From: Circinella minor
Lineage: Eukaryota; Mucoromycota; Mucoromycetes; Mucorales; Lichtheimiaceae
DNA: 64,000 bases
Assembly (NCBI GenBank): GCA_016758965.1
Contig: JAEPRB010000040.1
Span: forward strand, 62,001 to 126,000
Direction: 5' to 3'
The notes under the pieces are model-generated. The model was not told where the DNA came from and did no database searches. It worked only from the letters and a program-made list of their open reading frames with translations. Positions 1-12,451 of the stretch are shown here, piece after piece; within the stretch, counting starts at the first letter, position 1, and every line of letters begins with the position of its first letter. The translations under genes and the position numbers were made by a program.

Positions 1-1203
1 TATACCTAATAAAGCACCAATAAAAACATCTTGCCAATGGTGTCTGTAATCTTGTGTACGTGAAATAGCAACTAATAATGCACCAATAAATGGAAATGCA
101 AAAATAAATCCTTTATATGTATGCTATAAATACTATCATTAGTCTTTCTCGTTTTATTTTTATTTTTTAAATACATAAAATAATCATAGAAATAATACAT
201 ACACCTCTTTCATCAAACATTTGCATTTTTCCTGCAATAAACATTGCAAGATAAACTAATCCTGAAAATGAAACTATTTTTATAAATGGAAGATTAGTTT
301 CATATAACTTTTATACAATATCTAGGGCATCAAGTAAAGACAGAGGGGAAAATTATAATGATTACATGAAGAATGACCACTTGGAAAACTTTTGAAACCA
401 TCGACCATTTCATGAGATTCCAGATCAGAAGTACAAACTGTATAGTTTGATAATTTAAAAGGAGGATCGACGGACCCTTCTGCAGGTTGGCATCGGTCAA
501 TGAAATCAGGTCTTGGCCGACCCACAGTAATCTATTTTAAAAATTGATTATAATTTTTTAGACTATTGATTTAATTAACCCCCCACTCCTTCTTTCATTC
601 TTTTTACAGGTAGATAGATATATGAATGTCGTTCTTTTGCTCCTTATTTATTTTTACCTTGATAATAGTCGTTAACATTAAACACATACTTAAACTAAGT
701 GCAAGACCTGTTGATAAAAGAGAAGCTTTAATCTTCTCTCCTCTTCATAAATGATTTATTTTTATCTATGCATCTGTAATATATAATTATTATTATTTTT
801 ACCTAGAACACCACTATGAAAATCAACAATACTTCGTTTAAAGCCTATTGACATAATAGCAATAATAATAATAGGAACTGGAAGACATAATACCTATAAA
901 AAAAGTGTGTTTATATGTATTGTTTTCTTAGCAACATAATAATTACTATATGTTTATTATTTCAGGAACAATAGACCTATTTTTATTTTTGCTTACACCG
1001 ACAACCCACATTGGGACTGAATCGCTTGGAGAATGAGGAAATTGTATAGTTTTATCTTCAAGTGAGAATTCACGACGAAACGGTGGAATTTGGTCAATAC
1101 CATAAAAAGCACATGCCATAATAATGACGAGAATCCAGTCTGGTAAATAGGATAGAAAAACCCTTCTAGTATGTGGACTTTTCCAATCAACACTTAACGA
1201 CAT
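1..1203 (-). CDS. PAP2-family lipid phosphate phosphatase (DPP1/LPP type), 3' end outside window
   Basis: Membrane phosphatase expected to dephosphorylate phosphatidic acid or diacylglycerol pyrophosphate. The ATG is at 1203; the gene runs off the left edge. All three PAP2 signature motifs can be read in separate exons: KITVGRPRP (about 500-545 plus the preceding exon near 665), SFPSGHSS (about 370-400) and SRTQDYRHHWQD (about 20-65). Hydrophobic segments occur in the first exon (LPDWILVIIMACAFYGI), around 820-895 (poly-Ile segment), around 665-715, and beside motif 3 (FIFAFPFIGALLVAI). At least five exons are present, separated by short GT-AG introns. The order N-terminal helix, K-x6-RP, PSGH, SRT-x5-H is that of eukaryotic Dpp1/LPP enzymes with six membrane helices. 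Exact substrate cannot be told from sequence. The C-terminus after the last motif is missing only because the window ends. Confidence 0.9.
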
Positions 1204-2001
1204 TATTTTCAGTATGTGTTGTCAAGGACCAAGAAAAAAAATCAAAAGAGAAAAAGAGAAAAAAGGGGTATGGGAAGCAGAGAAAAAAAAAGAAAAGAAA
1301 AGAAAGGGCTTGGTCCTTTTTCCTTTCTTTTAGCTTGGTGTTGACGTTTAACCAAAAAGAAAAAAAAAACGCGGAGAAGTAATAAATCCTACTTTTAGGG
1401 TTTTGGAAATGAGCCTGGTATATCTCTGTTCGTGATGGTGCTGGTGGTCTTTTTTGGTGTAACAGTAAAAGAAAAAGCCAAGACCTTTTGAACAAAAATG
1501 GTTTTTCATTATCTAGTTTTTTGTATTTGTGAGAGAGAAAGAGAAAGAGAGAAAGTGTGATGTGATGTACCTTTCCTGTTTTGCTCAAAAATGTATAAAT
1601 ACTATTATTTTAATTTAATAAAGTTGTTTCATGTGCAAAAAAATGGTATTATTATCTATTTCATTTTGAAATGAAAAACAAAAAGTTAGAATACAGATAG
1701 CTAATGAATAATTGTTATCGATAAGCGATTGAATTTGAAGAGAAATAAAAAAGGAAACGGGATGGGGAAAGGATGATAATGCAATACGTAGTATAATAAT
1801 AGTAGTAGTAATAATAGTAGTAAGAATGGTAACAATCGTAATGGAATAGAAATAGAAATAGAAATATAATAATATGGTAATAATAAAAGTAAGTTGTGTG
1901 TCTTGGGGGAGATAGTAAAATCGTATCAGATGCACTTTGTAAAAGAAATGTGTATATACGGTTATTATGTTTGAAGTATGGCGGATGTACGGATGCTATT
2001 T
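1204..2001. other. Intergenic, about 0.8 kb
   Basis: Lies between the start of the PAP2 gene and the end of the J-domain gene, so it should hold the PAP2 promoter. It contains A-rich purine tracts at 1230-1300 and a (TAA/TAG)n trinucleotide stretch around 1793-1825. Reading frames here are low-complexity Lys/Arg or Phe/Leu runs produced by those tracts. I see no gene. Confidence 0.6.
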
Positions 2002-3688
2002 TTAAAATGTGCTTGATGTGGATGCTTCACCAGATTGTGTGATGCGCTTATTCGGATCGACTAGCCGTTGCTCCTGTTCAATATCTTCCATATCAGCCAC
2101 CGATGATATCATTAACATACATGGAAGACAACACCCAGCACAACAGAATAAAATTGACTATAAATTTTTATGTATAGAATGTTGATCAGATTTGAGTTAT
2201 TGTAGCTCGATGTCTCTTTTTTTAATATCAACAGATGAAACTAAGTTCATGTTCACTTACCAGAGTAATAAAAATAGGAACGAATATATTTGCCATTTTG
2301 ACAAAACTACCATCCAATCTTTTCGCAAGTAAACCAATCAATGTATATGACAAAACACCCAGGACTACCAACGCAATCACACCTAACAACACAGTGACTT
2401 TCCCTTGATGTTGTAGTTGTGGTTGTGACGATAGTCGACTAAACACAACATAACTCCATGCCAACTGAATCATATATTTGACAGCCACCAAATACAATGG
2501 AATAAATACAATTCCCCAAGAGCATGTAATCGTATTGTCCACTCGAGTTGCAATCAAAACAAATAAAATTAATCGTAAAACAAATAACCAGAATGTTTGG
2601 AAAAACAATGTTGCCAAGATACGTTTTTTATGTTCAGGCGCAGACATACGTAAAGCTGTGGATGCAGTAACGAGAAATTCAAAACACTTGAGTATGAAAT
2701 GAATACCTTCGAATATAAAGTAAGGAATAAACACCACTGCAGTTGACCACATAACTCGATTATCAAGGCGCAGTACAATAAAAATTTGAAATAATAGGAA
2801 TAAGACCCAGTAAATGACAAGAATAAATTGTCGAGTGATGCCAAGCCTGCGCCTCGCTGCTTTACGTTTCGCTCGTTTGGCTTCATCCATTTCTTCGTCG
2901 TCATCATCATCATCGTCGTGATTATCGTTAGTGTCATTAGATTTTGTGAGGGATTGAATAAAATTGCGTATAACAAGGTAGCCGACAACAAAATCAATGA
3001 TCCATAGTGGGATAAATACAACACCCCAACTCCATAATACAATTTCATCAATACGAACAGTTAAGAATGCGAAAAAGATGATCAATAATGCAAAAGCGAG
3101 CCCGAGGGTGCTTAACATTGTACACAACATAGATTCTACTTCAGGATCAAATAATGGACTTGCTACTGTATCCATCATTTGAAGACCTAATTCACCATAG
3201 CGATCATATACACGCCGCTTTTGTTCATCACTTAAAACCTATTTATTTATTTATCTCCTCAAGTTAATCATCGTATTCTTATAGTATTTCAAAAAAGTAA
3301 GTATTTTGTTACCTCGTAAGCTGTACTAATATTTTTAAACTATAAATATATTAAATTGACAACCAATAATCTCAATCGCGTTAGTAAAAAAAAAAGAAAG
3401 AACACTTTTAATTTCGCTTTGAAAATAAAAGTTCACGTATTATTTCAATATTATTCTACCTGATCAGCACTACCTGGATTCTTGTCAGGGTGATATCGTA
3501 GTGCCAAGCGTCTGTAAGCCTAAGCAGGAAATTAAGTTGGTTAATTTTGAAGAAAAAAAAAAGGAAGTCGAGATCAATAAAAAGGATGGGTAGTTGTGAG
3601 TGAAATAACAAACCTTTTTTATTTCTTCGGGAGTAGCACTTTTTGGTACACCCAAAGTCTCATAGTAGGCTGTTGTATTACGCTCCAT
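2002..3688 (-). CDS. J-domain protein fused to a TMEM185-like multi-pass membrane region
   Basis: Five exons were traced: 3688-3614, 3519-3460, 3313-3339 (27 nt), 3238-2261, 2157-2002; they sum to 431 codons. Residues 1 to about 65 form a DnaJ J domain (YYETLGVPKSATPEEIKK, then RYHPDKNPG with the HPD tripeptide, then ISTAYEVLSDEQKRRVYDRYG). The rest is hydrophobic and carries four copies of an internal motif, R-[LIV]-D-x4-x-W-x3-VF-[IV]-P: VRIDEIVLWSWGVVFIPLW, LRLDNRVMWSTAVVFIPYF, TRVDNTITCSWGIVFIPLY and KRLDGSFVKMANIFVPIFI. This repeated pattern is that of the TMEM185/Fragile-X-F family. An acidic Asp run and a basic RAKRKAARRR patch sit between repeats 1 and 2. The tail is Cys-rich then polar (FCCAGCCLPC...). 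A J domain on a membrane protein suggests local recruitment of Hsp70, probably at the ER or an endomembrane; that is inference. Confidence 0.87.
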
Positions 3689-4208
3689 AGAAGCCAGAAA
3701 GCAAAAAAAAAAAGTCAAAAAAAAAAAAGATAGAATAAAATAAAATAAAAGTGAGAAAAAGAAGAAACACGGCTTATTTTTTCTGTTTGTTCATGTTTTG
3801 TATGTATAACAACCCGGACTATTTTTTCGTGTTCCGCAAAAAAAAAGTATTGAAAGTGGTCGCGTTTTCTTTCTTTTTTTTTTTTTTGACAGCATAAGAT
3901 GACTAAACAATGAGTTGCCTTCTTTATTTTATTTTTAATAGACTTTATAACTGTGCCTCTTTGAACACAGTCCTTATAGTAACAGCAATAACAACAATAA
4001 CACTACTATATAATTGGTAAAACATTTTCCTCCTGTAAAGAACAACAATAATAACTAAAAACATACCCAGAAATAAATTATTATCGAACACACATATCAG
4101 CTACCCCTTTTCTTTCCCACCTCTCAATAAATCCCTTGTATGTTGCATAGCATTCTTTATATTTTTATATTCTTTATTTATATATACATTTACAAAGAGA
4201 AAAAAAAA
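3689..4208. other. Intergenic, about 0.5 kb
   Basis: Separates the 3' end of the Rab-GAP gene from the start of the J-domain gene; both are on the minus strand. It holds homopolymer A and T runs (3711-3730, 3838-3890) and no convincing reading frame. Confidence 0.55.
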
Positions 4209-7200
4209 CTAAGACGACGACAATGATGATAAGGAGGATACTAATGATGGTTGGTGACTACTATCATTATTAAATTTTAAAAGACTTCTCAATCTATCAT
4301 CAATTTCAAGTTCTTTGATAGATTGTTCAATTCTTTGCCGCTCTTCTTGATTATTCCATATCATTCGCTCTTGAAGTTTTACTTCTAATTGTTTACGTTT
4401 TCTATCCATCGCCTTTATTCGTCGTTCAAATCGATAAAACAATACTTCACTCGTTTCCAATGTTTTTTCCAAATCAATTGTTCCTGTTAATTCATTGATA
4501 TACTATAAAGCAAATAATTATTTTTATTTTTTTTTGGATATTTTAGTATACATTTATTTATGTATTCCTCTCTCTCTCTCTCGCACACACACTTTATAAC
4601 CCCCTTGAAATAATCGTCGTAGTATTATTATTGTGGTTTATATATTACCTTGAGAATCTCATCAAATTGGTTCAAGCTTTCAAGAATAACTTGTCGATGC
4701 TGATCCAATACGCCTAAAGCAATAAACATAATCATATGCGGTGATAAATGATTTGTCCATAACACTTCCCATAATCGAATGACATCATCCCATTCAAATT
4801 CTCGCTTGAACCACACCAATAACCATCGAAAACAAAAGAATAGATTGGCTGTTTCCGTTTCTTCCAATCGTTTATAAAGTTGTGGGTCCATAAAACGAAT
4901 CAAAGAATCCAAGGTCTTGAGTTGGCCATGCATACCAGATTGATCCATATAAAAATTGGATTCAACACGATCCATGAAATGAACAAAACACCAAAATGCC
5001 ATTTCTTCGGTACCCATAGCAACATAGATGGGAGCTAATAAGTCAGACATACCTTGTACATATCCTAGTTCAGTATTGTGGAAGTTATAGCTGACTAAAA
5101 TATCTTTCATGATTTCCATGTTGGCGTTGGTTCCAACAGCCATATTAGGGTCGGGATTAGGGAGATCTTCACCTTCAAAGGTAGATATGGTACGGTCTGT
5201 TCGATGCACATCTTTGTCTATTAACATAATATATAAGATTAATGTTTGTTGTGAAAAGTTTTAATATACCATATCATTATAATATGCAAAATATTATGAT
5301 TATTATTTTTCTTACCAATTCGATGTTTTTCAAGTTGAAATTCCTCGGTTTCTCTCACGTCCAATTCGTTAAACCATCTTGCTTTGATTTCATAATATTC
5401 ATCACTATTGTATGTATATATATACAAAATAATAGCAATGAGTTATTCGTCAAAAAAATAATCACTAAGTAATCAACTACTTACACTTTACTACGGCGAA
5501 TAGCCTCTCTTTCATCAAACGTACTATCCCATGGATAGATACCTAATAAAAATTTCCATGCTTCAATGCGAACATCTGGATGTAAACCACCACGGAAGAT
5601 GAGTCCGAGTATAAATCCTTCGGCAACTCGTAATCGACCTTCTGCATCAAAATAATCAACCCATTCTTCAGGTGCGATGGGGTCTCGTCTTGTATGTGTT
5701 GGTGGAGGCTAACAACAAGAATAAAAAAGACAAACAGTTTACTACACATTATTATTATTATTGATCTATTTTGCATGAAATATAGTATATTAAAACAAAC
5801 CATATTTATTTCCGGTATATCACATATTAAGGTATCTCGTTTATCTTGTAAAGTATGTTCTCTAAGATTATCTTTCTCGTCACCCCTATATATGTACATA
5901 TGCATATTCGTCAAATAATTCATTGAGCTACAAGTTTAAAGCCAAAAAAAATATATCTATTTACCATTGGGCTAAGTAATACGTTGCACGATCATAATCA
6001 TTCATGGTTTCTCGAACAGTTATATTATGAGTAAGTGATTGAATAGACGGTGGTAGTAATGGTAAAATAGCTTTTGAGATTGGATGATCAAGAACTTGAG
6101 CTAATTATATATATTATATGTAACCGCTTCTACTTAGTAAAGAACATAAGAAATATATGTATTTAAATCTTTATTATTACCAGCTGTAAGCGAAATCCGT
6201 TCTAAAACATTCCATCGAGCGTCTCGAAGCGCTTGACGTACAGGATCACCTGATATTACCGCTGCTGATTGCTGATTATTATTGGTATTATTGATCGTTT
6301 GCTCTCGAGTATCTGGTATATTTGTTGCTGGGCGTATAATAAGATGGGTATATTCGTCATCAGGTGATCGTTGAACAGTAGCAAATGCGCCAACAATATC
6401 CAAAACATCAAAGCCTGGCCAAGGTGAAGAAGATGATCGATACCACAGAGGTTGTAGTAAATCACCTCGACAAGTAGTAATTATGATAGATCCTTTATCT
6501 TCATTTACTTGCATTGCGGATGGTGGACAGACATAAAGAGAATATATATCAAATAATGGAATAATCATTGATTCACCTTGACCCGTATGAAGCATTACTT
6601 TTGGAAAATCTATTTCTTAATATTAGCATAACAATTTGCTATTATACGTTTGCTAAAATAACAAAAAGAAAAAAAATCGAACCTTGTTCTGAGGCTAAGA
6701 TACCATCCAATTGTAAAAATGTTTCCAAATCCTTGGCTTCAATAAGATATTCAGGGATCCACGCAACTAAAATATCAACATCAGTCTTATTACGAGTAGT
6801 AATAATATATTATTAGTTTGTTATAAAGTAATGCTAATAAAAAAACGCAAAAGAGAGTGCCGTGATCTTATGATAGATAGTAATCAACTTTATATGTAGA
6901 TATATATATATATAGAAGACTTACTGCGTTATTGGAGACGATCGTAAGGAACCCATGAATGTCAGGTTGACCATTGGCACCACGAGCATAAAATCCTGAT
7001 TTTGTATAGAGAAGACGTACAGAATATTGAGATTCTTGGAATTCTGCTGGCTGTGGTTCAGGTACTGGCGATGTTTGTTGAATTGTCATGGATCGTCGTG
7101 AAGACGGAAATCGACGGCAAGAATTAGAAGAATGGTCAGTTGGATATTGGTATAAGTTAGTTTGTGTGTGCTGTGGTGGCAGTGGTGATGGTTGGTGTTG

Positions 7201-7496
7201 GTAGTATGGCTGTTGTTGTTGCGGATAGTAGTACCAAACACGCTGTAACAATACAGGAGAGAAAGAGAAGAGAAACAAAAACAAAAAAAAATATATGATT
7301 ATTATTATTTTCAGGTTTCCTATTGTTCTTTTTTAAATAATTTTACAGGGACGAAGAAAATTACCTGGCTTACTACAACAGCACAAGGTGGTGAATGATA
7401 ATATTGTGTATACGCATAGTCACGAAACTGTGATGATGAGGAAGAGGAGGCAGGTCGATATTGATGATAGTCATGGTTACAAGAAAAAGTCCTGTT

Positions 7497-7502
<6 letters not shown>
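4209..7502 (-). CDS. GYP7: TBC-domain Rab GTPase-activating protein, Gyp7 type
   Basis: Rab/Ypt GAP expected to act on Ypt7/Rab7 in vacuolar and endosomal traffic. ATG at 7502, stop at 4209-4211, with about ten exons. The N-terminal 100 residues are Gln/Pro/Ser-rich. They are followed by the Gyp7-specific N-terminal module: LLYTKSGFYARGANG..IHGFLTIVSN, VDILVAWIPEYLIEAKD (6710-6800) and further segments in 6180-6595. The TBC catalytic domain spans about 5700-4640. Both catalytic fingers are visible: the arginine finger IDKDVHRTDR (IxxDxxR) at about 5190-5225 and the glutamine finger LGYVQGMSDL (YxQ) at about 5040-5075. The last exon (4472-4209) encodes a charged coiled segment (RKRKQLEVKLQER) and a Ser-rich tail. 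The intron between 6925 and about 6800 was placed so that the TDVDILVAW reading stays in frame. All key residues are present. Confidence 0.9.

Positions 7503-7532
<30 letters not shown>
7503..7532 (-). repeat. (AAT)n microsatellite in the GYP7 leader
   Basis: About ten ATT triplets on the plus strand; on the minus strand this is an (AAT)n leader that runs directly into the ATG of the Rab-GAP gene. The A-rich context suits a fungal start site. Length polymorphism here would change the leader, not the protein. Confidence 0.7.
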
Positions 7533-7533
<1 letters not shown>

Positions 7534-7752
7534 AAAAGAAAGTAAAAGATTATTTTTTTTTGCCAAGCGTTTAAAGACGAAATTTATGCAATTTTTGAAT
7601 TTGGGCCGGGATCTTATATACTTTTTGAAATTTTCTAAGCAACGCTTGGAACCAAGGTTGCTTGGCGGAAGAGGAATAGAGGGAAAAAAATTACATTCTT
7701 GGCTCAATGTACAAAAAAAAAATAACAAACAGAAAAAAAAACATTTTATCTT

Positions 7753-8404
7753 TTATTGTCCCAAAAGTTTCTTGACAGCATCACTGACCATCTTTTTATC
7801 TGCAGATGCGTCTGTCCATGCCTTCATGACTTTACCCATATCTTTCATAGTAGTAGCTCCCACTTTTTCAACGATTTCCTTAACTTTTTGTTCTACTTGT
7901 TCAGCAGACATTTGTTCGGGCAAATAACTCTTTAATACTTGTAACTCTCCTTGTTCTTGTGCTGCTAATTCAGGTCGATTACCTGCTGTAAATTGAGCGA
8001 TAGCATCCTGACGTTTCTTGACCAATTTTTGGATAACGGATAAAACAGCTTCTTCTTCAGATTGGTTAGCGGGTGCATTGGGTGATTTGATATGATATGT
8101 GTAATCACTAAGAATATTCTTGACAACATTTAAATCAGCTTGTTGTTTGGATCGCATGAATGTCTTGCGATCGTCTTTAAGTCGTGCCAATAATGAACCT
8201 AAATATAACAATATTTTTCTTAGTTCATGACAACCACTAAAATGTCATTTTTCCTTTTTTCGTTATTTGTTTTTTTTTAGTGATCAAATCTTGATCGTTA
8301 GGAAATTCTTATTCAAAGCTAAAGTTACCTGATGCTTCGGTTGTATAGGTTCTTGCAAGAAATCCTTGAGTAATCACACGTGTAGTTACTAATTGTCTAA
8401 ACAT
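7753..8404 (-). CDS. AIM41: Mitochondrial GatB/YqeY-domain protein, Aim41 type
   Basis: Two exons, 8404-8329 and 8198-7753, joined in phase to 173 aa. The first exon encodes a basic, Arg-rich presequence (MFRQLVTTRVITQGFLARTY) typical of mitochondrial import. The second encodes a YqeY/GatB-like helical domain: LLARLKDDRKTFMRSKQQ, LNVVKNILSDYTY, then SVIQKLVKKRQDAIAQF, LQVLKSYLPEQMS and the C-terminal MGKVMKAWTDASADKKMVS..VKKLLGQ. YqeY domains resemble the tRNA-binding tail of amidotransferase subunit GatB, but the yeast homologue Aim41 is only defined by effects on mitochondrial inheritance, so a molecular role is not assigned. Length is normal for the family. Confidence 0.9.
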
Positions 8405-11400
8405 TGTGTTTTATTATTATTTTGACGTATCCGAAACAATACCGCTGTTGTATAAATACTTTTGCTGAGGTTCTTTTATTCATCAGAAAAATTACGTCAT
8501 AAATAAATACATGTATACATAACAATAATTGTAAAATGCAAATCACGAGCAAAACGATATATGTATATATAAAAAGAAAAGAGTGAATACTTTATATACA
8601 CATAATTTCTATTATTGGGTCAACAAATAATGAAAAAACAAATAATTTACATCACTTTGGGTGGCCAATGCCAAAATGCCTCACCCAAATATGTACGGAG
8701 TTACGTCAAAAGCATCCTTTTTAATGGCCTTGTTTTTCGTCACTGTCAAGATTATCTCCTGATTTCAAATGCGCGAGCGTGGGGGACAATTTGTACATAC
8801 ACGTCGCAATAAAGCGGGTTAGAAGCTGGGAGGATAGTCGGCAGTCATATAGGTTTTTTAAACTTTTCTAATATTTGAGCCACTATTACAATCCTATTCA
8901 ATTAACTAATAGTAATAATAGTAATAGTAAACGTTTTTTAACTTTACAGTAATGATATTTGTAAGTACGTTCGATGTCGAAAAAAAAGGAATCTTCATTT
9001 TACTTACTGTTCTACGGGTACCTATCACAAAATTCGAAAGGATAAGTTAGAAGTTACGACGCTATCCTTAGGAAACTACTGATTATAGTTACATTGACTG
9101 GTTTGGGTCAGTTAACTACCAGCATAATCCAAACACCACAGTATATTGCGACCATTTTTCCTGCTTCTTGTGACGCGTCTAAACTTTTGCTTTCTATAAA
9201 TCAGACAGTCAATGCGAGTGTTGTTAATATTTGTCGAGAAATATCTTGTGCATAAAATACAAGCATCAAAATACTCGTTAACTAATATAATATTCGCGTG
9301 TCTTTCTAATATAGCACGGAAAGTCTAATAGTATCTTATTATGAGTCGCGTGAGTGTGTTGTGTTCAATAAAGAATATAAACGTATTCTCTATCTGTCAA
9401 AACATTTTTATATTGGTACGTATAAATCCACGTACAATCTTCATACCTAACAGTTATTGGCGGTTTTGGTTTCCAGACACTGCTCCCGCTGTATTACGGA
9501 TACCATATTTTATTTTATTTTGTATTTCTGTCATATGACACGGTAAAGATCCATGCAATTATATAATACTAATAATGTCGTCACATATGCACGAGGTAAT
9601 TTACAATACTTGGTAATTATTTATTTAATACTACCATATGCTGCTTTTACTGGTATTATGAATAGGAAGTAGTGATTCAGATATTGGTTGTAGAATATAT
9701 AAGTCCTGCAAAAGTGACTGAATGGCATTCTTTAGAACTTTTCATTAAAATAAAGACGGTCATATATTATTTTTACTAGTTGGCGACATTTCAAAGGATC
9801 TGTTATTTATGGATATTCGTTGAAGGATTATTTTTTTCTTTTGTCCTATGTACATTATTTTTTAAGCGCTCTGTTGATAAATTAACAATCATATTTGTGA
9901 AATTACCGCCAATAGAATCTAGGATGTAACTTCCAAGCAAGATTTAGAGTTTAGTAGAATACACTGTTTCATTTGCTTCAGAATATTAGCAATTTGCCAA
10001 AGAAAAATTGACGAAAATTTTTTGAATAAAACGATCCGGACTTGACGTAATTGAAGCTTGATGTCTTTTGTATATTTTTCTTCCTAGTCTTTCATACGTA
10101 CTTAATGAGAAATCGTTATCATCGATCGTCCGAAAACTACTGATGTATAATTTTACAATGGCATGCTGAAAACAAGTAGGCATAAAAGTTCCAACTGTGT
10201 ATACCAGACAATAATGAATAGATCGAGAATAATAAATTAAATGCCTCAAGAAACGGCTTATACCCACGCGCGTACAACAAGGTTAACTAACGTGTAATTC
10301 TCATTCTTTCATCTTGGCATTTTAAATGGAGTTATACGTACATAATCCATTGTTTATGGGTAAAGATACCTTTTCATGAATTTGTATGATTCCGACATCC
10401 TTTTTTGAAAATAAATAAAGTATTCACGTGTAAAGTTGTATTAAATTTTATACGTGCTATGTATACATTAGAGTTTGTGAATTATTGAATACTTTTCATC
10501 GCCACCATATCTAACCATTCACTCTGAAATGACAGCATTATCATTTTCATTGAAATATTCTTATAGGCAAACAACCGCTAGTATTTGAATCAATTTATGA
10601 TAATGGTCTGGTGACAGTTTATTAGGATGCCCTAAAAGAGAAAATTAAGAAAAATAACTTTTTTGATGGACTGCATTATCAATCGTGAGCTCATTCGATG
10701 TACTTTATAAAGCATGCTTAATACTAGATATAGGGAAGAACAGAATTGTAGGGTCAGGGGGTCTACGGTCCTTCAGATGTTATAGATGAGATATACGTGT
10801 ATTTTTTCTCTTTTTTCCTTCTAGTTATTCTGACTCCCTACTTAAAATTTTCAATTAGAGACTTTTTCTTGCAGTTCTCTGGGGCTTGTTACTTGCTTGT
10901 TCAAACACACCCGTTTAATCAGATTAACAGATCTGAAGAGCCGGTAAGACTCCGGTTTTCTAACTCACATCTACACTTTTTTTTGAGTCAATGGTTCCTT
11001 CATTCCATATTTTCAAATGTTTTCGGAAGAAAGAAGAATATAATGATAGGCTATCAATAATCCCTCAAAAATAATGGGGATGTTGATTTCAATTATAGAT
11101 ACATCTTACAATTTTTTTTCAAGTGATTGGCTATTTTTATCACCAGTTTTGTCATCATCACCTTGGCATTATGGAAGAATGCGCATTGAAACCTGTGTAA
11201 TATTTCGCTATTGCTTATATATACATTATATCAAATTCCTCACGATCTATTATTCATGCAAATCTTAAAATTTAAAACCTTTATTGCACATGTATGATAA
11301 TCATAATAATTTTTTAAAGTATTTAGAATAAAGTCGAAATATATACGCGGATATCATGTTACAAAGATTATCGAATGATTTCTCAAAGCGGCTAATCGTA

Positions 11401-11604
11401 ACCTTCCGTGTATCCTTTTGGAAGATTTTCTCAATAGAGGTTCGGAAGTACGAGAGTGGAGATAAAGAAGGAGAGAAGCTTAGGCACATCAAATGATGGA
11501 ACCTGTTTTCCTTGGTGACACATAGGACCTCGAAACAATGCGAGATTTTTGCTCCTCCAATCAACTGCTTCTGCATTTAAATTTCCGCAAAAAAGTTCAA
11601 ATGA
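8405..11604. other. Gene-free stretch, 3.2 kb
   Basis: Separates the divergent AIM41 and copper transporter genes. All reading frames are short, without conserved motifs or a chain of in-phase exons, and base composition is uniformly A+T-rich. It could hold decayed mobile DNA or an RNA gene that I cannot recognise; I see no tRNA-like fold or long repeat. Confidence 0.5.
11548..11561 (+). promoter_or_regulatory. Candidate copper-response motif TTTGCTC followed by a CCAAT box
   Basis: TTTGCTC at 11548-11554 matches the core of the site bound by the yeast copper sensor Mac1 (TTTGCTCA) except for the last base; CCAAT follows at 11557-11561. The pair lies about 45 bp upstream of a TATA box and 150 bp upstream of the copper transporter ATG. 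The position is what one expects for a copper-starvation element. A 7-mer in A+T-rich DNA can occur by chance, and Mucorales copper regulators may use other sites. Confidence 0.35.
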
Positions 11605-11612
11605 TATATAAA
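11605..11612 (+). promoter_or_regulatory. TATA box of the copper transporter gene
   Basis: TATATAAA (followed by AG) about 100 bp upstream of the ATG at 11711, with a pyrimidine-rich leader between. Typical layout for a strongly regulated fungal promoter. Confidence 0.5.
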
Positions 11613-11710
11613 AGCCGCAATTAATTTGCAACGAAAATTTCAGGGCCTTTTTTTCTTTGTTATCTTTTTCTTCTTCTTTTCTACAAGCGTGCATAATTAT
11701 ACATATAACA

Positions 11711-12451
11711 ATGGATATGGACATGGGAAGTGATAGCTCCATGAGCAGCGGTCATCACAGTATGATGAGTATGGGCACATTTCACTGGAGCTCCTCTGGA
11801 GATGCTTTATGGTTGGACTCTTGGCTGCCAAAATCAGAACCAGCATATATTGGCACATGCTTTGGTTTACTTTTTATCTCAATTCTGTCACGTAGTATTT
11901 TTGCTATTGAAGCATATTTTGTTTCTTGGGCAACGATGCGATATCAACGACTAGATGGTATGAATGGCAATGGATTCAATCCTCCACCAAGAATAGCTGG
12001 TTTATTTGCTACATCAAGAACAAAAGTTGTTGAGGTAAAGTATACAATAGTTTATTACCATAAAAGTACATGTATATGCATACCGTTTTTTCTCTTAGCA
12101 GCGCAAAAAAAAATTGACGGGAATTTTTTTTAAAAATAGAAAAATGATGGCGATCTTCCAACTACTTCTACTTCAAGATCGGCATCAACCCAATCTAATA
12201 ATCCGTGGACCCAAGACACATATCCTGAATCTCATCGATTACCACGCGTTCCACCATTTATGTGGTCAATTGATACTATTCGTAGCTTCCTTACGACACT
12301 CGGATCATTTGTTAGTTATCTGCTCATGATGGTTGTCATGACTGGTAATGGAGGCTTTTTTCTTGTAGTTGTCGTGGGCATTTTCATCGGTGAAATGATA
12401 TTTGGTCGATTCCGCTCTTTGGGTGGCATTGGTGGAGAGCACGATCACTAA
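11711..12451 (+). CDS. Ctr-family high-affinity copper transporter
   Basis: Trimeric Cu(I) channel of the plasma or vacuolar membrane. Two exons, 11711-12034 and 12140-12451, give 211 aa. The N-terminus is Met/His-rich (MDMDMGSDSSMSSGHHSMM) and should bind Cu(I). The first membrane helix is YIGTCFGLLFISILSRSIF; the second contains the MxxxM selectivity motif (LLMMVVMTG); the third contains the GxxxG packing motif (GIFIGEMIFG). These are the hallmarks of Ctr proteins. The cytosolic loop between helices 1 and 2 is long and polar (Ser/Thr-rich, PHD-like prolines). The C-terminus ends GGEHDH, a His-containing tail that may pass copper to chaperones. A candidate copper-response site and TATA box lie upstream; a metalloreductase gene is 3 kb downstream and COX17 is 26 kb away. 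Confidence 0.93.

Noticed and set aside
1187..1588. 133-codon minus-strand frame
   Set aside because: Phe/Leu/Ser runs made by purine tracts on the other strand; overlaps the PAP2 start and has no motif.
9986..10267. 93-codon minus-strand frame in the 3.2-kb gap
   Set aside because: No conserved motif, no neighbouring in-phase exon, composition as expected by chance.
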